Positions 16,145 to 24,542 are shown, counted from the stretch's first letter. The stretch: 40,823 nt of DNA from Halalkalicoccus subterraneus (GCF_003697815.1 NZ_RDQG01000013.1:1-40823); one strand, 5' to 3'. Translations and numbers: made by a program. The notes: generated by a model from the sequence alone, not told the origin.

Positions 16145-17359
16145 ATGGAGTACGACGACACACGGCGTGCACGCGAGTTCGCCAGCCGGACCCGCGAGTT
16201 CGTCAACGAGGAGGTGATTCCGGTCGAACGGGAGGTTATGGGGAGCGGTCCCGTCCCGGAAGCGCAGCTCGAAACGCTGCGCGAGGCCGCCCGCAAGCGC
16301 GAGCTGTATGCCCCGCACTTACCCGAGAAATACGGCGGGCAGGGCCTGAGCTACCGCGATATGTTACCCGTTTTCGAGGCTGCAGGTCGAAGCCTGCTGG
16401 GACCGGCCGCCCTCCGCGTGGATGCCCCCGACGAGGGCAACATGCACACGCTCGAACTCGTCGGTACGGAGGAACAGAAAGCGGAATGGCTCGAACCGCT
16501 CGTCGCCGGCGAAATCCGTTCGGGCTTCTCGATGACCGAACCCCTTCAAGGGGGTGGCTCCGACCCGAAAATGCTCGAAACCCACGCGAAAAAAGAGGGC
16601 GACGAGTGGATCCTCAATGGTCACAAGTGGTGGACGACGCAGGGATCGGAGGCCGACGTACTGATCGTGATGGCGCGCACGGATCACGAGGCCCATCCCT
16701 ACGCCGGCTGTTCGCTCTTTCTCGTTCCGAGCGACACCGAGGGAGTGGAGGTCGTCCGGGAGATCCCCCATGTCGGTGGCGAGGTCACGGGCACGAGCCA
16801 CGCCGAGATCCGGTACGACGATGTGATAATTCCCGAGGAGAACCTGTTGGGAGAGCTCAACGAGGGCTTCACCCACGCCCAAGAACGACTGGGACCCGCC
16901 CGCCTGACCCACTGCATGCGCTACTCGGGGATGGCCGAGCGTGCGCTGGACGTCGCGAAGGCCTACGTCAGCGAGCGCGAGGGGTTCGACGAACGGCTCA
17001 GCGAGAAGCAGGCGATCCGCTTTACGATCGCGGAGGCCGAGACGGACCTGCACGCCGCGCGGACGATGGTGCGCCACGCCGCCCACGAGATCGAATCCGG
17101 CGGGGAAGCGCGGATTCCCGTCTCGATGGCGAAGGTGTTCGCCGCCAACACCGTTCAGGAGGTGATCGACGACTGCCTCCAACTCTGTGGCGCCAACGGC
17201 ATCGGCAAGGACCTTCCGATCGCCGACTTCTACGAGAACGTCCGCCAGTTCCGGCTGGTCGACGGGGCCGACGAGGTCCACAAGCGCGTGATCGCCCGCG
17301 ATGCCTTCGAGGATGTCGACGAGAGCGAGATCGAACACATCACCCGATACGGGGAGTAA
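16145..17359 (+). CDS. Acyl-CoA dehydrogenase, ACAD10/11 type
   Basis: 404-aa flavoprotein of the acyl-CoA dehydrogenase superfamily. The FAD/substrate region has GFSMTEPLQGGGSDPKML (the TEP motif) and NGHKWWTTQGSEADVLIVMA. The C-terminal block CGANGIGKDLPIADFYENVR followed by FRLVDGADEVHKRVIARDA matches the form in ACAD10/11 (DGPDEVH), not the GTSEIQ form of short-chain enzymes. ACAD10/11 and LvaC act after phosphorylation of a 4-hydroxyacyl-CoA and eliminate the phosphate. I start at MEYDDTRRAREFASRTREFV, supported by the TATA element. Divergent from the kinase gene. Ordinary beta-oxidation of unusual acyl-CoAs remains possible. Confidence 0.92.
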   Translation: MEYDDTRRAREFASRTREFVNEEVIPVEREVMGSGPVPEAQLETLREAARKRELYAPHLPEKYGGQGLSYRDMLPVFEAAGRSLLGPAALRVDAPDEGNMHTLELVGTEEQKAEWLEPLVAGEIRSGFSMTEPLQGGGSDPKMLETHAKKEGDEWILNGHKWWTTQGSEADVLIVMARTDHEAHPYAGCSLFLVPSDTEGVEVVREIPHVGGEVTGTSHAEIRYDDVIIPEENLLGELNEGFTHAQERLGPARLTHCMRYSGMAERALDVAKAYVSEREGFDERLSEKQAIRFTIAEAETDLHAARTMVRHAAHEIESGGEARIPVSMAKVFAANTVQEVIDDCLQLCGANGIGKDLPIADFYENVRQFRLVDGADEVHKRVIARDAFEDVDESEIEHITRYGE

Positions 17360-17380
17360 CTCGCCCTCCGGGATGAACGC

Positions 17381-17425
17381 TTATTAACAGTGAATGGAAA
17401 CACGACTGATGTACTACCAATGGTA
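17381..17425 (+). promoter_or_regulatory. SDR gene promoter with candidate operator
   Basis: TTATTAA at 17381-17387 is TATA-like and would place initiation near 17408, giving a leader of about 44 bases. Within that leader TACCA-A-TGGTA (17415-17425) is an exact inverted repeat with a one-base centre, a plausible repressor site. The nearby winged-helix gene (18315-18833) is an obvious candidate regulator, but this is inference. Confidence 0.3.
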
Positions 17426-17451
17426 ACAACAGTTCGCAGTCGGGCGAAACG

Positions 17452-18219
17452 ATGAGCGGGCGGTTCGGGGTCGACGGGCAGGTTGCGATCGTCACGGGGG
17501 CGTCGAGCGGGATCGGCCGTGCGATCGCCGAACGCTTCGCCGACGAGGGCGCACGGGTCGTGATCTGCTCGCGCGAGCAGGGAAACGTCGACCTGGTCGC
17601 AGAGGACATTCGCGAGGCGGGCGGTGAGGCGCTGGCCGTCGAGTGTGACGTCACCGACCGGGAGGCCGTCGAGGCACTGGTCGAGGCATGCGTCGAGGAG
17701 TTCGAGGAAATCGACTGTCTCGTGAACAACGCCGGCGCGAGCTTCATGGCCGGCTTCGACGACATCAGCGAGAACGGCTGGCAAACCATCGTCGACATCA
17801 ACCTTCATGGCACCTACCACTGCACGCAGGCCGCCGGCGAGCATCTCAAACGGGACGACGGGACGGTAATCAACCTTTCATCCATAGCTGGCCAGCACGG
17901 TTCGCCCTACATGAGCCACTATGGAGCGGCCAAGGCGGGGATCGTCAACCTCACGACGACCCTTTCGGCGGAATGGGCCGGCGACGGCGTTCGAGTGAAC
18001 TGCATCGCGCCGGGCTTCGTCGCGACGCCGGGCGTCGAATCCCAGATGGGCGTCTCCGCCGACGAGATCGACCGCGAGTCGGTCGAGCGCCGGATCGGGC
18101 TCCCCGACGAGATCGCCGACATCGCCCAGTTCCTTGCGAGTCCCGCCTCCTCCTACGTCGTCGGCGAGACGATCACCGCCGGCGGGGTACCCCGCGTCGA
18201 GGAAACACCCGAACTCTGA
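17452..18219 (+). CDS. SDR family NAD(P)-dependent oxidoreductase
   Basis: 255 aa, classical short-chain dehydrogenase. Cofactor motif TGASSGIGRA (about 16-25), NNAG at about 90, catalytic Ser in NLSSIAG, and catalytic YGAAK (Tyr and Lys). The residue after the second beta strand is Ser/Arg (ICSREQG), which favours NADP(H), though weakly. Similar enzymes interconvert hydroxyacyl- and ketoacyl-CoA. It follows the ACAD10/11-type gene by 92 bases on the same strand, and could supply the 4-hydroxyacyl-CoA substrate as LvaD does; a 3-hydroxyacyl-CoA role is the conservative alternative. Confidence 0.93.
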   Translation: MSGRFGVDGQVAIVTGASSGIGRAIAERFADEGARVVICSREQGNVDLVAEDIREAGGEALAVECDVTDREAVEALVEACVEEFEEIDCLVNNAGASFMAGFDDISENGWQTIVDINLHGTYHCTQAAGEHLKRDDGTVINLSSIAGQHGSPYMSHYGAAKAGIVNLTTTLSAEWAGDGVRVNCIAPGFVATPGVESQMGVSADEIDRESVERRIGLPDEIADIAQFLASPASSYVVGETITAGGVPRVEETPEL

Positions 18220-18296
18220 TCAGCTGATCGAGTAGCAGCCGTCGAGTGGCCGACTCCCGATGGGCGTCGCCTCGCGTCCGATCCCGTCGTCGTTTA

Positions 18297-18314
18297 CCAG
18301 CGTAGCTCTGCTGG
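18297..18314 (-). terminator. Small hairpin after the regulator gene
   Basis: Directly after the TAG of the winged-helix gene, CCAGC and GCTGG form a 5-base stem with an 8-base loop. The rest of the 95-base convergent gap also holds the palindrome GATCAGCTGATC at the SDR stop codon. Weak evidence for termination. Confidence 0.2.
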
Positions 18315-18833
18315 CTACTCGCCGGTCTCGGAGAGGTCGTTCAGGAGTTCGGGGTCGGTCCGGAACTTCAGGACGTTGTGAATGACTGAATTACGGATGT
18401 TCTCGATGACCGCGCCGTGGGCCTTGTAGAACTCGTGGATCCAGTGCGACTCCGACCGACGGTCCGGAAACATCATCACCGATTTCCATTGGTATTCGCC
18501 GTCCGAGAGGAAATAGAAGAGGGTGTGACGGTCGTCGCGGATGTACTCCATGGCGTCGCGCCACCCCTCCTCGAAGTTCTCGGGATTGAACTTGAACTCG
18601 AAGAGTCCGAAGATGAAGTACTCCTCGTTGGGGACGATCGTCTCGCGGAAGACGCCCTGTTGGCGCATCTTCCGGATCGACTCGCTGACGGTCACGTGCG
18701 AAACGTCGATGTCGTATTCGTCCTCTAGAATTTCGGTGAGTTTGCGCGAGGAGATCTGCGGGTTCGCCGAGAGCTCCCTGAGAATGACGATGTCGCGCTC
18801 CTTGAACTCCCAGTTTGGCGGGTCTTCGGGCAT
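18315..18833 (-). CDS. Lrp-like winged-helix transcriptional regulator
   Basis: 172 aa. The N-terminal half is a winged helix (ERDIVILRELSANPQISSRK, then VTVSESIRKMRQQGVFRETI) similar to Lrp/AsnC or MarR-like archaeal regulators. The C-terminal half (about 75-165) is an alpha/beta domain of unknown ligand with an aromatic-rich stretch (HTLFYFLSDGEYQWKSVMMF). It lies inside the acyl-CoA gene region, 39 bases after the second dehydrogenase gene, with a TATTC element at -26 suggesting its own promoter. It probably senses an acyl-CoA or related metabolite and controls this cluster, by position only. Confidence 0.85.
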   Translation of the reverse strand: MPEDPPNWEFKERDIVILRELSANPQISSRKLTEILEDEYDIDVSHVTVSESIRKMRQQGVFRETIVPNEEYFIFGLFEFKFNPENFEEGWRDAMEYIRDDRHTLFYFLSDGEYQWKSVMMFPDRRSESHWIHEFYKAHGAVIENIRNSVIHNVLKFRTDPELLNDLSETGE

Positions 18834-18872
18834 GATCGTGGAATTTCTCGCCTCGAATACTGGTCCTTTCGA

Positions 18873-20012
18873 TCAGCGCAGTTGGTCCGCGATGATGTTC
18901 TTCTGGATCTCGCTGGTCCCCTCGTAGATCTTGGTGATCCGGGCGTCCCGGTAGTAGCGTTCCGCGGGATGATCCGTCACGTATCCCGCCCCGCCGTGGA
19001 CCTGGATCGACTCGTCTGCGACCTCGACGGCGTGCTCGCTTGCAAAGAGTTTCGCCATGCTCGCGAACTTCATCGCCGTGCGCTGGTCGCCGTCCGTGAC
19101 CTCGCTCGCCGCCCGGTAGGTCAGCGACCGGGCCGCCTCGACCGAGGTCGCCATCTCCGCGAGTTTGTGCTCGATCGCCTGGAACTCCCCGATCTTCCGG
19201 CCGAACTGCTCGCGCTCGCCCGCGTACTCGAGGGCGGCATCCAACGCCCCCTGTGCCGCACCCACGGCCTGAGCGGCGACGCTCACCCGCCCGGAGCTGA
19301 AGAAGTTCATCAGCTGGTAGAACCCCTCGTTCACCTCCCCGATGACGTTTTCTTCAGGCACATGCACGTCGTCAAGGATCAGTTCGGCGAGATCCGAAGC
19401 CCGGATGCCGAGCTTGTTGTCGATCTTCTCGGCGGTGACCCCCTCGGTGTCGGTCGGAACGAGAAACGCGGTGATCCCGCGCTTTCCGGCCTCCATGTCG
19501 GTTTTCGCCATCACGACCGCGACGTCGGCGACCGTTCCGTTGGTGATCCATGTCTTGTTGCCGTTGATGACGTACTCCTCGCCGTCCTGCTGTGCGCGCG
19601 TTTCCATCCCCGCGACGTTCGACCCGTGGGCGGGCTCGCTGATCGCGCTTGCACACGCCGACTCGCCGCCCGTGATCCGGGTGAGCCACTCGGATTTCAT
19701 CCACTCGTCGCCGAACTCGAGGATCATGTTCGATCCGAATCCTCTGGAACCGATCGCGCTCCCGATTCCCGGGTCGGCCCGCCAGAGTTCCTCGGTAACG
19801 ATACTACTCGAGAGGGTGTCCATCCCCGGCCCGCCGTACTCCTCGGGGATGTTCGGCGCGACGAGATCGTAGCGGGCGGCCTGTTCGATCAACTCGTAGG
19901 GGTATTTTCCCTCCTCGTCGTGCTCGCGTGCGACCGGCGCGATCTCCTCTTCGCCGAACTCCCGCACCGCATCGCGGATCGCCCGGTGTTCGTCGGACAG
20001 CGTGAATGCCAT
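18873..20012 (-). CDS. Acyl-CoA dehydrogenase, short/medium-chain type
   Basis: 379 aa, the standard length. MAFTLSDEHRAIRDAVREFG begins the family N-terminal helical domain; ACASAISEPAHGSN is the FAD/substrate motif, NGNKTWITNGTVADV the middle beta domain, and QVHGGAGYVTDHPAERYYRD followed by KIYEGTSEIQKNIIADQLR contains the catalytic Glu of short/medium-chain enzymes. It oxidises acyl-CoA to 2-enoyl-CoA with FAD, passing electrons to ETF. Divergent from the MBL gene; TATA-like GATATTTTA (minus strand, 20034-20042) lies about 26 bases before the ATG. Confidence 0.95.
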   Translation of the reverse strand: MAFTLSDEHRAIRDAVREFGEEEIAPVAREHDEEGKYPYELIEQAARYDLVAPNIPEEYGGPGMDTLSSSIVTEELWRADPGIGSAIGSRGFGSNMILEFGDEWMKSEWLTRITGGESACASAISEPAHGSNVAGMETRAQQDGEEYVINGNKTWITNGTVADVAVVMAKTDMEAGKRGITAFLVPTDTEGVTAEKIDNKLGIRASDLAELILDDVHVPEENVIGEVNEGFYQLMNFFSSGRVSVAAQAVGAAQGALDAALEYAGEREQFGRKIGEFQAIEHKLAEMATSVEAARSLTYRAASEVTDGDQRTAMKFASMAKLFASEHAVEVADESIQVHGGAGYVTDHPAERYYRDARITKIYEGTSEIQKNIIADQLR

Positions 20013-20033
20013 ACGGGCGAGTCGAATTCCGCT

Positions 20034-20102
20034 GTAAAATATCTTTGCCAGTAGTTCGAACTTCGTTAACCAAATCGTCGTCCGAAACGCCCCCGTTTAA
20101 TA
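20034..20102. promoter_or_regulatory. Divergent promoter of dehydrogenase and MBL genes
   Basis: Minus-strand GATATTTTA (20034-20042) serves the dehydrogenase start at 20012; plus-strand TTTAATA (20096-20102) serves the MBL start at 20125. Both sit about 26 bases from the start codon. Confidence 0.5.
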
Positions 20103-20124
20103 CCGGCGCAGTCATGGGTGAGGT

Positions 20125-21093
20125 ATGCACGCCATCGCGCTCGGCAACGAGGAGTTCGAAGGACGCAATACCGCCTATCTCATGGAGGGCGAGCCCCTGA
20201 CGCTTCTCGATACCGGGATCGCGACCGGGCGAACCCGCGGGCAGCTCCACGAGGGACTTGCCGAGTACGGCTACGACGTTCCCGATATCGAGCAAGTCGT
20301 CCTCACGCACTTCCATTCCGACCACGCCGGATTAGCGGGGGAACTCCAGCGCGAGAGCGACGCGACGGTGTACGCCCACGCGGCCGACGCACCGCTGATC
20401 GAGCAGCGCGCCGAGGCGCTCGCCGATCTGGACGCACGCCGCCGTGAGCTGTTCGCCGAGTGGGGGATGCCCGAGGCGGAGCGCGAAGAACTGCTTACCT
20501 TTCTCGACTCCCATCAGGAGATCATGGGCGAGCCGGCCGACGTCACCACGATCGAGGACGGTCAGCGGATCGAGACCGGCGAGATGGCCCTCGATACGCT
20601 GCACACGCCGGGCCACGCCGCGGGACTCTGTTGTTTCGCGTTCTCCACTGGGGACGGAACCGAGGCGTTCGTCGGCGATACGATCCTCCCTGTTTATACC
20701 CCGAACGTCGGCGGCGCGGACGTCCGGGTCGAGGCCCCCCTCGAAAAATACCTCGCTTCCCTCCGAACGCTGATCGAGCACGACTTCGAGCGGGTCTGGC
20801 CGGGCCACCGTGACGTCATCGAGGAGCCGACGGAACGCGCCCGGTATATCCTCGATCACCACCGCGAGCGGACCGAACGGGTCCTTTCGGTGCTCCGGGA
20901 GGGACCCGCCGACGCCTGGAGCGTCAGCGCGGAGCTGTTCGGCGATCTCGAAGGGATTCACGTCATGCACGGTCCCGGCGAGGCCTTCGCCCATCTGGAC
21001 CATCTCGAAGATGCGGGCCACGTCGAACGCGACGGGAAGGAGTACGTCCTCACCGGGGAACCGGACCTCGAATCGTTGATCCCGTCGGCCTGA
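20125..21093 (+). CDS. Metallo-beta-lactamase-fold hydrolase (LACTB2/glyoxalase II-like)
   Basis: 322 aa. Metal site motif THFHSDHAG (about residue 61), a later His in HTPGHAAG, a bridging Asp in FVGDTI, and a final His in WPGHRDVIEEP give the dinuclear zinc pattern. After the hydrolase domain a C-terminal winged-helix-like segment (about 250-322, HVMHGPGEAFAHLDHLEDAG) matches the LACTB2-type arrangement. Reactions in this group include thioester, lactone and phosphodiester hydrolysis. Position among acyl-CoA genes favours an acyl-CoA or lactone substrate, but that is inference. Confidence 0.88.
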   Translation: MHAIALGNEEFEGRNTAYLMEGEPLTLLDTGIATGRTRGQLHEGLAEYGYDVPDIEQVVLTHFHSDHAGLAGELQRESDATVYAHAADAPLIEQRAEALADLDARRRELFAEWGMPEAEREELLTFLDSHQEIMGEPADVTTIEDGQRIETGEMALDTLHTPGHAAGLCCFAFSTGDGTEAFVGDTILPVYTPNVGGADVRVEAPLEKYLASLRTLIEHDFERVWPGHRDVIEEPTERARYILDHHRERTERVLSVLREGPADAWSVSAELFGDLEGIHVMHGPGEAFAHLDHLEDAGHVERDGKEYVLTGEPDLESLIPSA

Positions 21094-21113
21094 CTTTTGA
21101 CCCGACCTAACGC

Positions 21114-21911
21114 TTAACGTCCCTCGAACTCCGGATCGCGCCCCTCGAGAAAGGCCTCGACGCCCTCCTCGTGGTCGGCGCTTTCGAAGACGACTCCCTG
21201 AGCGACCGCCTCGTCGGTCATCGCGCGGTCGACGGACTTCTCGAGGCCCTCGCCGAGCAATCGCTTGGCGTGGCGAAGCGCCACCGTCGGGCCCGCGGCG
21301 ATCCGCTCGACGAGCTCGTCGGCACGCTCGTCGAACTCCTCGGTGGGATAGACGTGGTTGAACAGCCCGATCTCGCCCGCGCGCTCGGCGTCGAGGATCT
21401 CGCCGGTGAAGACGAGTTCCTTGGCGACGTTCTCGCCGACGACTCTGGGCAGGAGATAGGAAGTCCCGGCGTCGACGCTCAGGCCCACGTTTCGGAAGAC
21501 GAAGCCCATGCTCGCCCGGTCGCTCGCCAGTTGGAGGTCACAGGCCAGCGCGAGGTTCGCGCCGGCACCCACGGCGGGGCCGTCGACCTTCGCGACCGTC
21601 GGCAGCGGATAGGTGATTAGTCGGGCGAGGGTCTCGCTGGTCGTACGTTCGAGCTCGCGCACCCGCTGGTCGATTGGGGCGTCGCCCTCGATCCCCTCGC
21701 GCATCGCAGCGATGTCCCCGCCCGCCGAGAACGCGCCGCCCGATCCCTCGACGACGAGACAGCGCGCGCCGCGCCCCTCGACCGTTGCGAGCGCCTTACG
21801 CAGGCCGTCGCTCACCTCCTGCGAGAGAGCGTTCTTTCGGTCGGGCCGGTCGATCGTGACCGTCGCTACCCCGTCGTCGAGCGCCAGTCGAACGGCGTCG
21901 CTGTCGATCAT
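21114..21911 (-). CDS. Crotonase-fold protein, PaaG-like enoyl-CoA isomerase
   Basis: 265 aa of the enoyl-CoA hydratase/isomerase family. The oxyanion-hole region is FSAGGDIAAM (about 61-70). The two glutamates needed for hydration are both replaced: Asn119 in GAGANLALACD and Asn141 in FVFRNVGL. An Asp (Asp147, in SVDAGTSYLLPR) sits where PaaG-type isomerases have their catalytic Asp, and the surrounding sequence resembles PaaG. An isomerase shifting a double bond, or a ring-related isomerase, is more likely than a hydratase. The ATG overlaps the stop of the upstream ligase gene (ATGA), so the two are co-translated. Confidence 0.9.
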   Translation of the reverse strand: MIDSDAVRLALDDGVATVTIDRPDRKNALSQEVSDGLRKALATVEGRGARCLVVEGSGGAFSAGGDIAAMREGIEGDAPIDQRVRELERTTSETLARLITYPLPTVAKVDGPAVGAGANLALACDLQLASDRASMGFVFRNVGLSVDAGTSYLLPRVVGENVAKELVFTGEILDAERAGEIGLFNHVYPTEEFDERADELVERIAAGPTVALRHAKRLLGEGLEKSVDRAMTDEAVAQGVVFESADHEEGVEAFLEGRDPEFEGR

Positions 21912-23476
21912 TCGGCGTCGAGTTCCCGCTCTTCGAGTTTGAACTTCTGGACCTTGCCGGTGGTGGTGCGGGGCAGTTCCTCGACGAACTCCACCTCGCG
22001 GGGGTGTTTGTACTCCGCGAGGTTCGACAGGCAGTACTCCTTGATGGCCTCCTCGCTCACGTCGGCGTCCGGTCTCAAGACGACGTAGGCCTTGATCGTC
22101 TCGCCCCGGCGCTCGTCGGGGATCCCGACGACGGCGGCGTCCGCCACGGCCTCGTGTTCGAACAGCAGTTCCTCGACTTCGCGCGGGTAGACGTTGTAGC
22201 CCGCGGTGACGATCATGTGTTTCTCGCGATCGACGACGTAGTAGAAGCCCTCGGCGTCGTGATAGCCGATGTCGCCGGTGTGGAACCAGCGTCGCCCGCC
22301 CTCCTCGGTGAAGGCCTCCTCGTTCGCCTCGGGCAAGCCATAATACCCCTTCATCACGTTCGGGCCGGCGATGACGAGTTCGCCCGTGATCTCGTTGAGG
22401 TCGACCTCCTCCTCGTCGACGGGGCCGCGCTCGACCGGCGGCACGTCGGTAAAGTCGTCGGTGACGATCCGCGAGTCGATCCCCGGCAGGCTCTTGCCGA
22501 TCGAGCCGACCCGACGGTCGTCGGGGCTGTTGAAGTGCGTCACCGGCGAGGTCTCGGTCAGCCCGTAGCCCTCACAGACGGTCACGTCGTACAGTTCCTC
22601 GAACCTCCGGAGGACTTCGATCGGGATGCCAGCGCCGCCGACGCCAGCGAGACGGAGCGAGGAGAGGTCGAACTCCGTGGCGTCGGGCTGGTTGATCACG
22701 TCGTTGTACATCGCGGGCACGCCGTGCATCAGGCTGATCTCTTCCTCGGCGATCAGCGAGGTCGCCTCCCCCGCGTCCCACGACGGGCGCGGGTAGTACG
22801 CCCCGCCGGCGAAGAGCGTCGCGTTCATCGTCACCGTCATCCCGTAGATGTGAAAGAGGGGAAGCACGCCGAGCATCGTGTCGTCGGCGCGGATCCCGTC
22901 GGGGACGATCGACACCGACGCCTCGGCGTTCGTCGCGAGGTTCTCGTGGGTCAGCTGCACCCCCTTGGGCCGGCCCGTGGTCCCCGAGGTGTAGGGCTGG
23001 ACCGCATCAGCGTCGTCGTCCCGCTCGACCACGTCGAGTTCCTCCTCGGCGAGGAACTCCTCGAAGGTGATCGCCCCTTCTGCTTCGCCGCCCACGGAGA
23101 CGACCGTCTCGACGTCGGTGTCGTCCTTCACCTCCTCGACGAACGGGACGAGATCCGACAGCGTGACGACCGCCTTCGCCCCGCTGTCGGCGAGCAGGTG
23201 GCCGATCTCGCGGGCCTTGTACTGGGGGTTCATCGGGACGACCACGCCGCCGGCTCTCAGGGTCCCATGAAAGGCGACGAGGAACTGTGGGAGGTTCGGT
23301 AGGTAGACCCCCACCCGGTCGTCGGCCCCGATCCCTCGTTCGTCGAGGGCCGCCGCAAAGCCCCCCGTCTGCGCCCAGAACTCCCGGTAGGGGGTTTCGT
23401 CGCCCTCGTAGCCGACCGCCGTCCGCTCGGGGGCCTCCTCGACCACCCTCGCCACCTGTCTGACAAGATTTGTCAT
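21908..23476 (-). CDS. Acyl-CoA ligase (fatty-acid or aryl AMP-forming)
   Basis: 522 aa ANL-superfamily enzyme, which activates a carboxylic acid with ATP and CoA. Motifs: P-loop-like YTSGTTGRPKGVQLTHEN, LPLFHIYG, VCEGYGLTETSPV, WFHTGDIGYHDAEGFYYVVD and the C-terminal catalytic Lys in PRTTTGKVQKFKL. Start chosen at MTNLVRQVARVVEEAPERTA; the frame upstream lacks homology. A CTTTTTG element about 26 bases before it may be the TATA box. It heads a two-gene unit with the PaaG-like isomerase and probably supplies acyl-CoA to the cluster. Chain-length preference is not readable. Confidence 0.95.
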   Translation of the reverse strand: MTNLVRQVARVVEEAPERTAVGYEGDETPYREFWAQTGGFAAALDERGIGADDRVGVYLPNLPQFLVAFHGTLRAGGVVVPMNPQYKAREIGHLLADSGAKAVVTLSDLVPFVEEVKDDTDVETVVSVGGEAEGAITFEEFLAEEELDVVERDDDADAVQPYTSGTTGRPKGVQLTHENLATNAEASVSIVPDGIRADDTMLGVLPLFHIYGMTVTMNATLFAGGAYYPRPSWDAGEATSLIAEEEISLMHGVPAMYNDVINQPDATEFDLSSLRLAGVGGAGIPIEVLRRFEELYDVTVCEGYGLTETSPVTHFNSPDDRRVGSIGKSLPGIDSRIVTDDFTDVPPVERGPVDEEEVDLNEITGELVIAGPNVMKGYYGLPEANEEAFTEEGGRRWFHTGDIGYHDAEGFYYVVDREKHMIVTAGYNVYPREVEELLFEHEAVADAAVVGIPDERRGETIKAYVVLRPDADVSEEAIKEYCLSNLAEYKHPREVEFVEELPRTTTGKVQKFKLEERELDAE

Positions 23477-23652
23477 GTTCGATCCGTACAATGGTGCTCC
23501 CCGGCAAAAAGATTCCCACTGTGTCTTCCAGAATTTCCGAAAGTACCCGATATCCCTACCAGTGATCAACGACTCGATACGGTCGTCCAGATGGGTTAGG
23601 ACGCGTCGAGCCGGGACCCACAACTATGTGAGTCCGAGCCATCGAGGTACCC

Positions 23653-24501
23653 ATGGCCTTCGCACGCCACGGAGAGGGGGTCGGTGGGGATCTGTCGGCG
23701 CTGCTCTCACAGGTCCATCCCGTGTTCATGCTGCCGCCGGTCGCCGCCTCGTGGTTCGGTAGCATGCTCGCCGGGGAGTTCTCGCTCGCGCTCGGCGCGC
23801 TGCATATGACGGCGATCTTCGCAGCGGTCTACACCGCCCACGTCAAGGACGGCTACGTCGACTTCTATCGCCGGGGCGAGGACGACGACCACCCGCTCTC
23901 GGAGGCGGGCTGTGAGCGCGCGCTCGTGGGTGCAACCGTCCTGTTTTTCGCCTGCACGCTCGCGCTCGGAGTCCTCGTCGGTCCGTGGGCCGCCCTGCTG
24001 ACGCTGCCGACGTGGCTCATCGCCTACCTCCATGCACCCCAACTCGACACCAACCCGATCACCACGACGACGGGATATCCGGCCGGGATCGCGCTCGCTA
24101 TCCTCGGGGGGTTTTACGTCCAGGTCGGCGCCCTCGAACCGATCGCGCTCGCGTTCGCGCTCGTCTTTCTCGTCCTGCTTTCGGGGGTGAAAGTCATCGA
24201 CGACCAGCAGGACTACGCCTACGATCGCTCGATCGAGAAGCGAACCGTCGCGGTCGCGCTGGGTCCCGAGCGCGCCCGGAGCACTGCCTACGGACTGATG
24301 GCGCTCGGGCTGGCGCTCGTGGTCGGCTTCGCGCTCCTTCGAGTGTTCCCGCCCGAAACGGCGCTCGCCGTGGTCGCGTTCGGCGTCGTGGCCGCGATCT
24401 CCCGGCGTGCGGACTCCGAACTCGCGACGATGCTGCTCGTTCGCGGGGCGTACGTCTTTCTGGCTCTCCTCCTTGCGGCGGTCTGGTTCCGACCGCTGTA
24501 G
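23653..24501 (+). CDS. UbiA-family prenyltransferase-like membrane protein
   Basis: 282 aa with about 8-9 membrane helices. The second Asp-rich motif is clear (IDDQQDYAYDRSIEKRTVAV, about 180-199), as in UbiA enzymes that join a prenyl diphosphate to an acceptor. The first motif is altered: KDGYVDFYRRGEDDDHPLS replaces the usual NDxxDxxxD spacing. It may still bind Mg-diphosphate, but substrate and activity are uncertain. Likely products in this fold are lipid or quinone precursors. Start at MAFARHGEGVGGD by composition. Confidence 0.85.
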   Translation: MAFARHGEGVGGDLSALLSQVHPVFMLPPVAASWFGSMLAGEFSLALGALHMTAIFAAVYTAHVKDGYVDFYRRGEDDDHPLSEAGCERALVGATVLFFACTLALGVLVGPWAALLTLPTWLIAYLHAPQLDTNPITTTTGYPAGIALAILGGFYVQVGALEPIALAFALVFLVLLSGVKVIDDQQDYAYDRSIEKRTVAVALGPERARSTAYGLMALGLALVVGFALLRVFPPETALAVVAFGVVAAISRRADSELATMLLVRGAYVFLALLLAAVWFRPL

Positions 24502-24513
24502 CCGGCCCGGGTT

Positions 24514-24520
24514 TTAATCC
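24514..24520 (+). promoter_or_regulatory. TATA-like element of the 125-aa protein gene
   Basis: TTTAATC about 26 bases before ATG 24543, between the UbiA stop and this start. Confidence 0.4.
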
Positions 24521-24542
24521 GTCCCCGTTCGAACGCCGGGAC

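Noticed and set aside
18218-18229. Perfect palindrome GATCAGCTGATC at the SDR stop codon
   Set aside because: Short, overlaps coding sequence, no second copy noted in the cluster; compatible with chance.
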